DNA of 64,000 nucleotides from a bacterium CG_4_9_14_3_um_filter_65_15 (GTDB taxonomy: Bacteria > Krumholzibacteriota > Krumholzibacteriia > LZORAL124-64-63): NCBI GenBank assembly GCA_002790835.1, contig PFVX01000031.1:1-64000 (forward strand), in the 5' to 3' direction. Every line of letters begins with the position of its first letter. The first letter of the stretch is position 1. Shown one piece after another: positions 14,956-24,164 of this stretch. The notes below the pieces were generated by a model, which was given only the letters and a program-made list of their open reading frames with translations, had not been told where the DNA came from and searched no databases. Made by a program: the position numbers and the translations under genes.

Positions 14956-16665
14956 TCAGGACAGCCACTTGCGTACCGAATGCAGCCAGAAATCCGGCCG
15001 CAGGAACATCCCCACCAGATTTTCCGGATAGAGCGTGGCGATCGGACGCAGATGGGCGTTCGCTTGTCGGTTATCATCGCGGCGCAGGTGCAGGGCGCAG
15101 GCCCCGCTGATACACCGGGTCGGCAGCACCGCCGGCGGACTCCAGTCGACCGGGGAAATCGCGTTCTCTGCGCACTGCAGCATGAGATCCAGGGAGCGCT
15201 CGCACACCAGTCCCTGCGCTTCCAGTTCCTGGCACAACCGCCAGCAATCCTGATCAGCGCCCCGGAGAAAAGCCGCTTCCGCCCGCACCATCGTCCAGGC
15301 TTCCCGAGGCATCACCCGGGGGATCACACCCGGGTCGTGGCCGTCGCCTTCCCTCGCATCGCCTTCCCTTGCGTCGCCCGCGGCCAGGGCCGAGGCGGGA
15401 AGCTCCGGCTGGTGCCCCTGGGCCAAGCTCAGCCTGGCCCGCAGATACAGGGGGCGCTGGTCCGGCTCGGAGACGTCTTCCCGCGGCCATTCATCCAGGA
15501 TCGAGGCGGCCTTCTCGAATTCGCCGGCGGCCAGATGACGGCAGGCCAGCAGGTAGGCATATTCGGGGTCGGCAGGCCAGGCCCGGGCCAAGGCCGTCAA
15601 CCTCAGACCGCAGGCCTGATGTCGCCCGCGCAGGGTGTCGGCCGCCGCCAGCAGAAGCTCGGCCCAGGCAAAATCGCGGACCAGATCCTGCCAGCGTTCC
15701 AGGCGTGGAGCCACCGTTTCGGGGCGCCCCAGCAACAGATCCAGAACCCCGAAAAGATAGGCTCCGAACAGGGCCTCCAGGGAACCGGGATTCTGGCCCG
15801 TACGCACCGACTCGTTCTCCTGCAGATAATCCCGGGCCTCCCGGAAGCGGCCCATGTCGGCCAGGATCAAGGCCTTCAGATCCAACGCCGCGGCATAACC
15901 GTCGTGCAACGCCAGGGCCGCCTCGACTTCCAGCAACGCCTCGTCGAGGGATCCCACCTGGAACAGGGCTGCCGCCAGGCGCGTGCGGTAATCCGGATAG
16001 CGGGGCCGCTTGCGGACAAGTTCGCGGAAAACGGCGGTTCCCTGCTCCCAGTCCCCGGCCCGGCACAGGGCCACCGCCGCGGCGAGCCGGTCCTTTTCCG
16101 ACTCTCCCTTGACCACCTTTTCCAGCGCCACAGCCAGGTCGTCCGGAAGGTTCTCGGCGGTGAACTCGGGGGTGTCGTCCCAGCGGCGGGTCAACCAGTG
16201 GTCCTGGCGCCGCCCCGATTCCCGCAGGGACATCAGGGAACGCGCGGCCTCCCGGCGGCGATCCAGCGCCGTCAGGGCCGCCGCCTCCAGGAGTCGGGCT
16301 TCGGGGTACTCGGGGTTGCGCCGCAAGGCGGCGGCGGCTGCCGTCAGGGCGCCGTTCCAATCGCCGGACAGGCCGAGGGCCGTTCCGTGCCACCATTGCA
16401 GGTCGGGATAGGCATTCCAGATTTCGGCGGCTTCGCCGAGGTAACCGACGGCTTCGGCAGGGCGTCCTGATCTCAGAAGCCGGCGGCCCTCGGCCTGCAG
16501 CGCCCTGCGCAGCAGGTTTCCCCCCAGGGAATCGGGGCGGGCGGACTCCCCCGCCCGGCGCAGGATATCCACCGCCTCGGCGTATTGACCCTGCTCGAGA
16601 AGAGCCAGGCCCTCATCGTAGGCCCGGGTGCGGTTGGATCGGAAGAGCCGGTCCAGGAGCGACAT
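14956..16665 (-). CDS. large TPR protein at the end of the dcw cluster
   Basis: A 569-aa protein made of degenerate tetratricopeptide-like helices from start to end, for example YDEGLALLEQGQYAEAVDILRRA near the N-terminus. No signal peptide, no membrane segment and no enzyme motif is visible. It starts 1 bp after the ftsZ stop, so it is co-transcribed with the division genes, and a role as a scaffold in division or envelope assembly is a fair guess only. A short in-frame tandem repeat (GDAREGDAREGDGHD) from two 15-nt units lies near 15350-15385. I do not recognise a named family. Confidence 0.75.
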   Translation of the reverse strand: MSLLDRLFRSNRTRAYDEGLALLEQGQYAEAVDILRRAGESARPDSLGGNLLRRALQAEGRRLLRSGRPAEAVGYLGEAAEIWNAYPDLQWWHGTALGLSGDWNGALTAAAAALRRNPEYPEARLLEAAALTALDRRREAARSLMSLRESGRRQDHWLTRRWDDTPEFTAENLPDDLAVALEKVVKGESEKDRLAAAVALCRAGDWEQGTAVFRELVRKRPRYPDYRTRLAAALFQVGSLDEALLEVEAALALHDGYAAALDLKALILADMGRFREARDYLQENESVRTGQNPGSLEALFGAYLFGVLDLLLGRPETVAPRLERWQDLVRDFAWAELLLAAADTLRGRHQACGLRLTALARAWPADPEYAYLLACRHLAAGEFEKAASILDEWPREDVSEPDQRPLYLRARLSLAQGHQPELPASALAAGDAREGDAREGDGHDPGVIPRVMPREAWTMVRAEAAFLRGADQDCWRLCQELEAQGLVCERSLDLMLQCAENAISPVDWSPPAVLPTRCISGACALHLRRDDNRQANAHLRPIATLYPENLVGMFLRPDFWLHSVRKWLS

Positions 16666-16666
16666 T

Positions 16667-18148
16667 TCAATCCATGTACTTGCGGGTGTAGGCCGGCGCG
16701 TTCAGATCGTCGCCGGGTGTCGCCGACCCCAGGCCCGCCGTGGGGCGGCCTTGGGGACGAACCCGATTCGGATCCGGATCGGGGACTTCCACTTCCCCGA
16801 TATTCCGCGTTCCGACCTGTTTCAAAAAGGACGTGACCGCGGTCGACGGTCCGGTCGGAGCCGGCCTCGGCGCCGGCACGTCGGATCCGCCACCCCGTGC
16901 CACCCAGGCCAAGGGCTCGGGTTTCGCTTCGGCGGCCGGTTCGGGTTCCGGCTCCGCATCCAGGGCTGCTGCGGGATGCGCTTGGGCCGGCATTTCGGCG
17001 ATGAAGTGCTGCGGTTCAGCCTCGTACTCGGCCTCGACCGCTTCAGCCTCCACCACTTTTTCCGCCACCACTTCGGCCTCCACCACCAGGGCTTCTTCCC
17101 GGAGCACCGTTTCTGCGGCCTCCACCGGAGGATCGCGCCGGGGCTCCGGGGCCGTGGCCGCCGCGCTGGCGCCGTAGGATCCGCAGGCCCCTTCGCCCTG
17201 GAAACCCGTCGCAATCACGGTGACCTGGAGCATCTCGCCCATGGTCTCGTCGGTGCCGTAGCCGAAGATGACGTGGGCCTCGGGCCCGGCCGCCTCCTGG
17301 ATGTACTGCATGGCCGCGGCCGTGTCCTGCAGACCGACCTCGCGGCCCAGGACGTTCACCAGGACGGCCTGGCTTCCGTGGATGTCGATGTCCTCCAGCA
17401 AGGGGGAACTGATGGCGGCCTTGGCGGCCTCCAGGGCGCGATTCTCGCCCTCGGCCCGGCCCGTGCCCATCATGGCCTCGCCCATGCCCCGCATGACCGA
17501 GCGCACGTCGGCGAAGTCCAGGTTCACGTGGTCGTGGCGGGAGATGATCTCGTAGATGCCGCGGGTGGCTTCGTAGAGGACGTTGTCCGCGATGCGGAAG
17601 GCTTCCTGCATGGACGTGCTCGCCGGCACGACCTGGAGCAGACGCTCGTTGGGGATGATGATGAGCGTGTCGACGGCCTCGCGCAGGCGTTCGATGCCGG
17701 CGGCGGCCTGCCGCGTGCGCACGCTGCCTTCGAAGCCGAAAGGCGTGGTCACGATGCCGACGGTCAGCGCCCCCATCTTGCGGGCGATCTCCGACACCAG
17801 AGGAGCGGCGCCGGTGCCCGTGCCCCCGCCCATACCGGCGGTGACGAAGACCATGTCCGCCCCGTCCAGGGCGGCCGTGATCAGGTCGCGGCTTTCCTCC
17901 GCGGCGGCCTGGCCCCGGGACGGATCACCGCCCGAGCCCAACCCCTTGGTGAGCTGCGTGCCGATCTGGATGGTCTGGTGGGCCTGGGAATCCTTGAGAA
18001 CCTGCAGGTCGGTGTTGATGGCCAGGAATTCGACTCCCGTCAACCCCGCTTCGATCATGCGGCCGATGGCGTTGCCGCCTGCTCCGCCTACGCCGGCAAC
18101 CTTGATGTTGGCCAGGCGTTCGGTATCTTCGGCATACTCAAACATCAT
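16667..18148 (-). CDS. ftsZ: cell division protein FtsZ
   Basis: Tubulin-like GTPase that forms the Z ring. The 493-aa protein has the N-terminal [16 protein letters not shown], the tubulin signature [10 protein letters not shown], the synergy-loop region and NDTL-type segments. The GTPase core ends near residue 320; then a linker of about 150 residues, long and rich in Glu, Ala and Pro, leads to the C-terminal peptide [14 protein letters not shown], the FtsA/ZipA-binding tail. A strong GGAGGAGGAGG ribosome site precedes the ATG. It is separated from ftsA by 145 bp, the widest gap in the cluster, so extra promotion there is possible. Confidence 0.97.
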   Translation of the reverse strand: MMFEYAEDTERLANIKVAGVGGAGGNAIGRMIEAGLTGVEFLAINTDLQVLKDSQAHQTIQIGTQLTKGLGSGGDPSRGQAAAEESRDLITAALDGADMVFVTAGMGGGTGTGAAPLVSEIARKMGALTVGIVTTPFGFEGSVRTRQAAAGIERLREAVDTLIIIPNERLLQVVPASTSMQEAFRIADNVLYEATRGIYEIISRHDHVNLDFADVRSVMRGMGEAMMGTGRAEGENRALEAAKAAISSPLLEDIDIHGSQAVLVNVLGREVGLQDTAAAMQYIQEAAGPEAHVIFGYGTDETMGEMLQVTVIATGFQGEGACGSYGASAAATAPEPRRDPPVEAAETVLREEALVVEAEVVAEKVVEAEAVEAEYEAEPQHFIAEMPAQAHPAAALDAEPEPEPAAEAKPEPLAWVARGGGSDVPAPRPAPTGPSTAVTSFLKQVGTRNIGEVEVPDPDPNRVRPQGRPTAGLGSATPGDDLNAPAYTRKYMD

Positions 18149-18293
18149 GCCGCCCTCCTCCTCCGTGAGTTGGGTCGAATTCGGTGCGGAGCCCGCGGTG
18201 ACCGTCCTTGGACCGCGAATGGCTGCCCCGCATCATTCCTCTTGTAAGTAGCACACACCCGGCGCGGCACCAAGGACTTTTTCCGGTTTCGGA

Positions 18294-19538
18294 TCAGCCT
18301 TCGGCCTCCAACGCCACAGCCTTGCGACGCGAGGGCAATAGCCCCTTCAGTTTGCCCAGGATCCCGCTCGCGCCGCTGCGGTCCTGGTCGGCCACCGCGG
18401 CGGTCTCGGCCGCCGCGCCCAAGGTCAGCCCGATGGCCGTGGCCCACTGGCCGGGGGGAAGCTCCTCCGCACCCGGCAGATCCGCCGGCAGGTAGCGTTC
18501 CTGGGCCGGCAGGTCGAACACTTCTTCGCAAAGCCGGCGCGTTCCCCGGCAGCGGCTGCCTCCGCCGGTCAGCACCACGCCCGCCTGCAGGCGAACCAGT
18601 TGCCCCAGGTCGCCGTAGTCCTCTTTGACCAGGGTGAAGATCTCTTCCATGCGCGGTTCCAGAACCGCCGCCACGAGACCCGGCGTCACTTCGGGACGCT
18701 CTTCCTCGAAGAGCAGGCGCACCGGCACGTGATCCACCAGGCTGCGCAGGACCACGCCGCCTTCGCGCTTGACCCGTTCGGCCTCCTCGTCGTCGAGGCG
18801 CAGTCCATGAGCCAGATCCCGGGTCAGGTTGTCGCCCCCGTAGGGCACCGACCCGGTGGCCAGGAGAGCCCCGTCGGCGAAGACCACCCAGTTGGTCAGT
18901 TGGCCGCCCACATCCACCAGCATGACGCCGCGGGCCCGTTCCACAGGAGTCAGCAGGGCCCGCGCGGCGGCGAGAATGTCGACCTCCTCGCCCACGGGCT
19001 TGTAGCCGGCGTTGTCGATGGCGTGTTCGATGTTGGCCAGCACGCTGCGGGATCCGGTCACCAGGTGGGCTTGCATCTCCAGTTGGCTCGCCACCCGGCC
19101 CAGGGGATCGACGATTCCCCGCACACGGTCCACGACGTATTCCAGCGGGGTCACCGCCAGGATCTTCTGGTCGAACGGCATGGCCAGGGAACGCACGCGC
19201 ACGCGGGCTTCCTCCATGTCGGCCTCGCGGATGGGCCGGGGTCCCGGCCCGATGGGAACCTGGGCCGTGGAGCGCAGGCCGCGCAGGTGGGAGCCGGAAA
19301 TGTTGTAGGTGAATCCCCTGATGTAGGTCTGGGAAGCGGCTTCCAGGGCCTTGATGGTCTCGGCGATGCACAGGCTGCCGGAGCCCAGGTTGACGAAATC
19401 CCCGTCCTGGAAACCGCGCGCGGGTCCCCGGGCGTGGGCCGTGATATAGAAATTGCCGGAAGCGTCGACCTCGGTGACCAACCCGCGGAACGTGGTTGAT
19501 CCGAAATCGCAAGCGACGATGAGGCGTTCCTGGCTCAT
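18294..19538 (-). CDS. ftsA: cell division protein FtsA
   Basis: Actin-fold membrane tether of the Z ring. The 414-aa protein opens with LIVACDFGSTTFRGLV (phosphate 1 loop), has the SHVF/SHA insert domain (YNISGSHLRGL), the phosphate 2 loop VMLVDVGGQLTNWVVF and the adenosine motif VVLTGGGSRCRG. The C-terminus has a basic segment (KLKGLLPSRRKAVALEAEG) in the position of the membrane-targeting helix, although it ends acidic. GGAAGGAG lies just before the ATG. Between ftsQ and ftsZ, as usual. Confidence 0.96.
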   Translation of the reverse strand: MSQERLIVACDFGSTTFRGLVTEVDASGNFYITAHARGPARGFQDGDFVNLGSGSLCIAETIKALEAASQTYIRGFTYNISGSHLRGLRSTAQVPIGPGPRPIREADMEEARVRVRSLAMPFDQKILAVTPLEYVVDRVRGIVDPLGRVASQLEMQAHLVTGSRSVLANIEHAIDNAGYKPVGEEVDILAAARALLTPVERARGVMLVDVGGQLTNWVVFADGALLATGSVPYGGDNLTRDLAHGLRLDDEEAERVKREGGVVLRSLVDHVPVRLLFEEERPEVTPGLVAAVLEPRMEEIFTLVKEDYGDLGQLVRLQAGVVLTGGGSRCRGTRRLCEEVFDLPAQERYLPADLPGAEELPPGQWATAIGLTLGAAAETAAVADQDRSGASGILGKLKGLLPSRRKAVALEAEG

Positions 19539-19594
19539 GGTGCGGCTCCTTCCGCAGCGATGGGATCAAAGCGAGGGCGACGGTCGCGGGCTGT

Positions 19595-20425
19595 TTATCC
19601 GCTGCCGTGGGCCGTCCGCTCGGGACGGCGGACGGTTACCCGGTCGGCGAAGCGCAGGTCCACCTCCAGACCCGGCTCCAGATGCGGGCGGGCGATGAGG
19701 TAGCGCTCGAGGCGTGGGGTGAACTCCTTCCGACCCACCTGCAGCCGACCTTGGCCGTCTGCCAGCACAATAGCGCATCCTTGCGGTCCGACAACAACAA
19801 AATCCACCGGGGCCACGGTCTCCAGGCCGACGGTGGCCATGGCGCCGAACAGATCCAGTAAACCGGCTGTCGCCGTGGAATCCGCGGCCAGGGTCCCACC
19901 GGACTCGTGGATCTCCAGCCCCGTCAGAGTGGGCAGGGCGGGAATCTCCAACTCCGCGGGAAATTCCAGCAAGGCGCCGTTGTCCCCCAGCACCCAGGCC
20001 CGGGACCGGCGCGCGCGGGGCAAATCGGCCTGGGCGAGCACGGCCAGCGGCCGCCACTCCCGGAAATCCACCGCCAACGTCCCCGGCAGGCGCCGTCCGA
20101 TGCGCAGGTCGCGCACCCAGGCCAGGGTCGCCAGGGAATCGGCCACCTCCGATTTGCCGACGGTCAACAGGTTGCGGCCCAGGAACGGTCCCAAGGCCGC
20201 GTCCAGGGCGGCGGGGGAAGTGAAGCGGTAGTTTCCCGTTTCGATCCGAGTGACGGCCAGAAGCTCCGAATGCGCCGCCCAGTAGATGGCGCCCACGCCC
20301 AGACCGGCTGCCAGGACCAGGGTGGTGATCAGACCCAGACGACGGCGCGAAGGGCGGGTCGATGGCTTGCGGCGCACCGCGAAAGACGCGCCGCCGGGTT
20401 CTGCCCTGCCCTTCCGGGTGGTCAC
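19595..20425 (-). CDS. ftsQ: cell division protein FtsQ/DivIB
   Basis: A bitopic division protein of 276 aa: basic cytoplasmic N-terminus (residues 1-30), one membrane helix (about 31-50, LGLITTLVLAAGLGVGAIYW), a POTRA domain (ELLAVTRIETGNYRFTS through WVRDLRIGRRLPGTLAVDF) and an extracytoplasmic beta domain. It bridges FtsA/FtsZ and the FtsL-FtsB-FtsI-FtsW complex. It starts at GTG 20425, overlapping the murC stop (GTGA). Sequence conservation is low, as is typical; position and topology support the call. Confidence 0.9.
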   Translation of the reverse strand: MTTRKGRAEPGGASFAVRRKPSTRPSRRRLGLITTLVLAAGLGVGAIYWAAHSELLAVTRIETGNYRFTSPAALDAALGPFLGRNLLTVGKSEVADSLATLAWVRDLRIGRRLPGTLAVDFREWRPLAVLAQADLPRARRSRAWVLGDNGALLEFPAELEIPALPTLTGLEIHESGGTLAADSTATAGLLDLFGAMATVGLETVAPVDFVVVGPQGCAIVLADGQGRLQVGRKEFTPRLERYLIARPHLEPGLEVDLRFADRVTVRRPERTAHGSG

Positions 20426-21807
20426 GCGCCCGACCTCCGGTCCAGCTGGGTCATGATGTCCGGAACCAGGCGCCCGATGTCACCCGCGCCCAGGGTCAGC
20501 AACAGGTCCCCGTCGGGCACCCGGGCGTCGAGCCATGCCGCAACGTCCTCGAGGCCCGCCAGCAGGTCGCAGCGCCCCGGCAGGACGGCCTGCAACCGGT
20601 CGGCGATCAAACCGCTGTCCACGCCTTCGGTCGCCGGCTCGCTGGCCGCGTACACCGGGAGCAATCCCACCCGGTCGGCGCGGGCCAGCACGTCGGCGAA
20701 TTCCCGCGCGAACATGGCGGTGCGGCTGTAGCGATGGGGCTGGAACAGCACCGTCACCGGGCGACCGTAGGTGTGGGCCACCTCCAGGGTCGCGGCGATC
20801 TCGGTGGGGTGGTGACCGTAATCATCCAGCACCAGGACCCCGCCGTGCTCGCCGTGGAACTCGCAACGACGGCCCACCACCAGGTCTCCCGCCAGACCCT
20901 TGCCGATGGCGGCGAAGGGGATTTCCAGTTCCCGGCCCACGGCCACCGCGGCCAGGGCGTTGCGCAGGTTGTGGGTGCCGCGTAGCGAAAGCTTCAAGAC
21001 CCCCAGTTCGCGATCGCCCTCCCAGACCACCGCTTCCTGGCCCGCCTCCGTCGCCACGATGGTCCCCGGTTCGCAGCGCACCTGCGCCGCGGGATCCAGG
21101 CCGTAGGTCACCACCTTGCGGTCGATGTGCGGGATCAGCGCGCGGGTCTCCGGATCGTCGGCGCACAGCACGCAGGTGCCGTAGAAGGGAACCTGCTGGA
21201 CGAAGCGCCGGAAGGCGTCGCGGAGCGAATCCAGGTCGGGATAGAAATCGACGTGCTCATGGTCGATGTTGGTGACCACGGCGATGGTCGGAGTCAGGTG
21301 CAGGAAGGTGCCGTCGCTTTCGTCGGCCTCGGCCACCAGGTGTTCGCCGCCGCCGAGAATGGCGTTGCTGCCGACGGCGCGCACGACCCCGCCCACGATC
21401 ACCGTCGGGTCCATGCCGCCGGCTCCCAGCACGCCGGCCACCAGGCTCGTGGTGGTGGTCTTGCCGTGGGACCCGGCGATGCTGATGCCCTGCTTCAGGC
21501 GCATGAGTTCGGCCAGCATCTCGGCACGCCGGATGACGGGAATCCGCGCCCGGCGAGCCGCGTCCACCTCGCAGTTGGCTTCGGTCACCGCCGACGACCG
21601 CACCACCACGTCCGCCCCCTTGATGTGGGCCGGGTCGTGTCCGATGTGGACCACCGCCCCGAGTCCGCGCAGGCGCACGGTGGCGGCGTTCTCGCGCAGG
21701 TCGCTGCCGCTGACGCTGAAGCCGAGGTTCCACAACACTTCGGCGATACCGCTCATGCCGATACCGCCGATGGCGACGAAGTGGATGTGACGGGTGTTAC
21801 CGAACAT
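20422..21807 (-). CDS. murC: UDP-N-acetylmuramate--L-alanine ligase
   Basis: Adds L-Ala to UDP-MurNAc, the first amino acid of the stem peptide. The 461-aa protein begins FGNTRHIHFVAIGGIGMSGIAEVL (the MurC Rossmann signature) and carries the ATP-binding AGSHGKTTTTSLV motif, DEADES-type AEADESDGTF, and the C-terminal HPTEIAATLE and HRYSRT motifs. The start at 21807 has AGAGGAAGG upstream and overlaps the end of murG by 11 nt. In many genomes murB and ddl follow murC; here ftsQ follows directly. Confidence 0.97.
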   Translation of the reverse strand: MFGNTRHIHFVAIGGIGMSGIAEVLWNLGFSVSGSDLRENAATVRLRGLGAVVHIGHDPAHIKGADVVVRSSAVTEANCEVDAARRARIPVIRRAEMLAELMRLKQGISIAGSHGKTTTTSLVAGVLGAGGMDPTVIVGGVVRAVGSNAILGGGEHLVAEADESDGTFLHLTPTIAVVTNIDHEHVDFYPDLDSLRDAFRRFVQQVPFYGTCVLCADDPETRALIPHIDRKVVTYGLDPAAQVRCEPGTIVATEAGQEAVVWEGDRELGVLKLSLRGTHNLRNALAAVAVGRELEIPFAAIGKGLAGDLVVGRRCEFHGEHGGVLVLDDYGHHPTEIAATLEVAHTYGRPVTVLFQPHRYSRTAMFAREFADVLARADRVGLLPVYAASEPATEGVDSGLIADRLQAVLPGRCDLLAGLEDVAAWLDARVPDGDLLLTLGAGDIGRLVPDIMTQLDRRSGA

Positions 21808-22954
21808 GGCCTTCCTCTGACCCCGGGTCCTGGTCAACGTGGAGCGGTTTCCCGGCGGGATGCTCCGCCAGCGCCAGCAGGTCCGCGGCGATGTGCGCAG
21901 CGGCTTCGGGCCGCGCCATCGCTCGTGCGGCCGACCCCATCCTCGCCAGTTGCGGCCCATCGCGCAAGATCTCATCCACCCGCCGGGTCAATTCGTCCGG
22001 GGTGCAGGCGGCGTCGGCGATGAGGACCGCCGCCCCGCCATCAACACATGCGGCCGCGTTGTGGGTCTGATGGTCGTCGGTGGCATGGGGAAAGGGCACC
22101 AGCAGGGCCGGCTTGCCCGCGCACTGGATCTCCGCCAGGGTCATGGCCCCGGCGCGGCACACCACCAGATCCGCCCGGAGCAACTCGCTCGCCATATCCT
22201 CGATGTACGGGGTCACGGTGATGTTGTCCGCCTCGGCGCAAGCCCTGGTGACGTCGGCCAGGTCCTCCGGCCCGGTCTGCACCAGGAAGGTGCACCGGTT
22301 CCATGCGGCCCAGGTCGCGGCCGCACCCATGACCGCCCGATTCAGGGTTCGCGCGCCCCGGCTGCCGCCGAACAGCAGCACGTGTCGATCCTCGTCGCCG
22401 GAATTCTCGGCCGGGGCCGCCTGGGCGGAGGCGACGACGGCGGCGCGCACGGGATTTCCCGTGAACCGGCAGCGCACTTGGGGGAAAAAGCGGCGCGCCC
22501 CGTCGAAACCCAGATAGATCTTCCGCATGCGTTTGCCCAGCAACCGATTGGTGGAACCGGGAATCGAATTCTGTTCCTGCATGGCGCAGGGGATCCCCAG
22601 CATGATCGCCGCCACCAGGGCCGGCACGCTGGCGTATCCTCCGGTGCCGAGAACGACCTGGGGACGATGCCGCAACAGGGCCAGGCTCGCCTTGGCCACG
22701 CCGCCGATGAGGTTGCCCATGAAGGCCAGCCTGGCCGGCACCCCCAGCCCGCGAAACCCCGACGCGGGCAAGATCAGAAGCGGGTATCCCGCCGCCGGAA
22801 CGATCCGGGCTTCCAGGCCCCGCGCCGTGCCCGCAAAGACGATCTCGGCCTCCGGAGCCAAACGGGTCAAGGATTCGGCCACGGCCAGGCCGGGGTAGAC
22901 GTGCCCACCGGTCCCTCCCCCGGTGATCAGGATCCTGACGGGCGAGCGTTTCAT
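21797..22954 (-). CDS. murG: UDP-GlcNAc:lipid I GlcNAc-transferase (MurG)
   Basis: Makes lipid II from lipid I at the inner face of the membrane. The 385-aa GT28 enzyme has the G-loop GGTGGHVYPGLAVAE at the start, the second GTGGYASVP loop, the EQNSIPGSTNR motif and, in the C-domain, GGSRGARTLNR and AGAMTLAEI with the HATDDHQTHNA segment. The ATG overlaps the ftsW stop as ATGA. Confidence 0.97.
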   Translation of the reverse strand: MKRSPVRILITGGGTGGHVYPGLAVAESLTRLAPEAEIVFAGTARGLEARIVPAAGYPLLILPASGFRGLGVPARLAFMGNLIGGVAKASLALLRHRPQVVLGTGGYASVPALVAAIMLGIPCAMQEQNSIPGSTNRLLGKRMRKIYLGFDGARRFFPQVRCRFTGNPVRAAVVASAQAAPAENSGDEDRHVLLFGGSRGARTLNRAVMGAAATWAAWNRCTFLVQTGPEDLADVTRACAEADNITVTPYIEDMASELLRADLVVCRAGAMTLAEIQCAGKPALLVPFPHATDDHQTHNAAACVDGGAAVLIADAACTPDELTRRVDEILRDGPQLARMGSAARAMARPEAAAHIAADLLALAEHPAGKPLHVDQDPGSEEGHVR

Positions 22955-24114
22955 CGCACGCCCCGGCTTTTCCAACGGTGCTTCCAAAGGTGATAGGATC
23001 GGCTGTTGCGCTCGATCCCCAGCAGCAATCCCACCGCGGCCAGACAGCCCACCATGGCGGTGCCCCCGTAACTGATGAACGGCAGCGGCACGCCCACCAC
23101 GGGCAGGATGCCCAGGACCATGCCGATGTTCACGAGGCCGTAGATGGCCAGGCCGGTGGTCAGTCCCGCCGCAACGCAGCGTCCGAAACCGTCGCCGGCG
23201 CGGGAGGCGATGCCGTAACCCCGCCACAGCAGCAGGCCCAGCAGGATGATCACGGGGATGGTGCCCAGCAGACCGAACTCCTCACCCAGCAGGGAGTAGA
23301 TGAAGTCGGTGTGCGCCTCGGGCAGGAACGCGAACTTGTTGTGACTCTGTCCCACGCCCAGGCCGTGCCAACCTCCGGCGCCGAGCCCCGTCAGGGAAGC
23401 CTTGACCTGATAGCCATAGCCGCCCTCCTGCAGCCCCTTGAGCACGCCCTCCAGGCGGTCCCTGACCTTGCCCGAGATCGCGATGATCAGAAGGACGGCC
23501 ACCGGCGGCAGAACCAGGGCCGACCAGCGGATGCGATCCGGCAGGTCCGACACCGTCAGGATGATCACGGTCATCCCCACCACCACCATGGCGTTGCCGT
23601 AGTTGGGTTGCAACGCCAGCAGGGCCAACAGCGGCAACACGCCGCACCCCAGGGCGATCCCCGCGTCGCGCGCCGAAGCGGTCGCGCGCCCGCGATCCCC
23701 GCCCACCCGGCCGGCCACGAACGTGACCAGGGCGATCTTGGCCATCTCCACCGGTTGCAGGGAGAATCCCATGACGGTGATCCAGCGGTTGATGGCGCGG
23801 TCCCCACCCGTCAGCAGGGTCAGGGCCACCAGCCCGTCGCCGATCAACAACAACGACCAGGCGACCACCGGGTGTCGGAAAATGTGGTAGTCGAGGCGGA
23901 ACAGCAGGCCGGCGATGACCAGCCCGATGCCGATCATCACCAGATGCTTGCTGATCAGGTAGTAGGAGCCCACCAGTGTGGCCGCGTGGCGGTTGAACGA
24001 CCCGGCGCCGTAGACCATGAGCAGGCCGTAGAGCAACATGCCCGCCACGACGAACACCAGGGTCAGGTCCGTGCTCTCCAGGGTGCCGGCCAGGTGTCTC
24101 AGTTTGCGGCGCAT
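22951..24114 (-). CDS. ftsW: peptidoglycan glycosyltransferase FtsW
   Basis: SEDS-family lipid II polymerase of the divisome, in the inner membrane with about ten helices. The 387-aa protein carries GGDRAINRWITV and LQPVEMAKIALV in the first half, the HTDFIYSLLGEEFGLLG segment that includes the conserved acidic residues, and the closing PLPFISYGGTAMV motif. It sits between murD and murG and works with FtsI encoded upstream. Confidence 0.96.
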   Translation of the reverse strand: MRRKLRHLAGTLESTDLTLVFVVAGMLLYGLLMVYGAGSFNRHAATLVGSYYLISKHLVMIGIGLVIAGLLFRLDYHIFRHPVVAWSLLLIGDGLVALTLLTGGDRAINRWITVMGFSLQPVEMAKIALVTFVAGRVGGDRGRATASARDAGIALGCGVLPLLALLALQPNYGNAMVVVGMTVIILTVSDLPDRIRWSALVLPPVAVLLIIAISGKVRDRLEGVLKGLQEGGYGYQVKASLTGLGAGGWHGLGVGQSHNKFAFLPEAHTDFIYSLLGEEFGLLGTIPVIILLGLLLWRGYGIASRAGDGFGRCVAAGLTTGLAIYGLVNIGMVLGILPVVGVPLPFISYGGTAMVGCLAAVGLLLGIERNSRSYHLWKHRWKSRGVR

Positions 24115-24164
24115 GGGGCTCCTTCCCTCGCCGAACGGGCCTCGGGCCCTCGGATGAGTGCGGC

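Noticed and set aside
18149-18293. A promoter for ftsZ in the 145-bp ftsA-ftsZ gap
   Set aside because: The best pair of hexamers (TTGGTG, 17 bp, TACTTA) matches too poorly.
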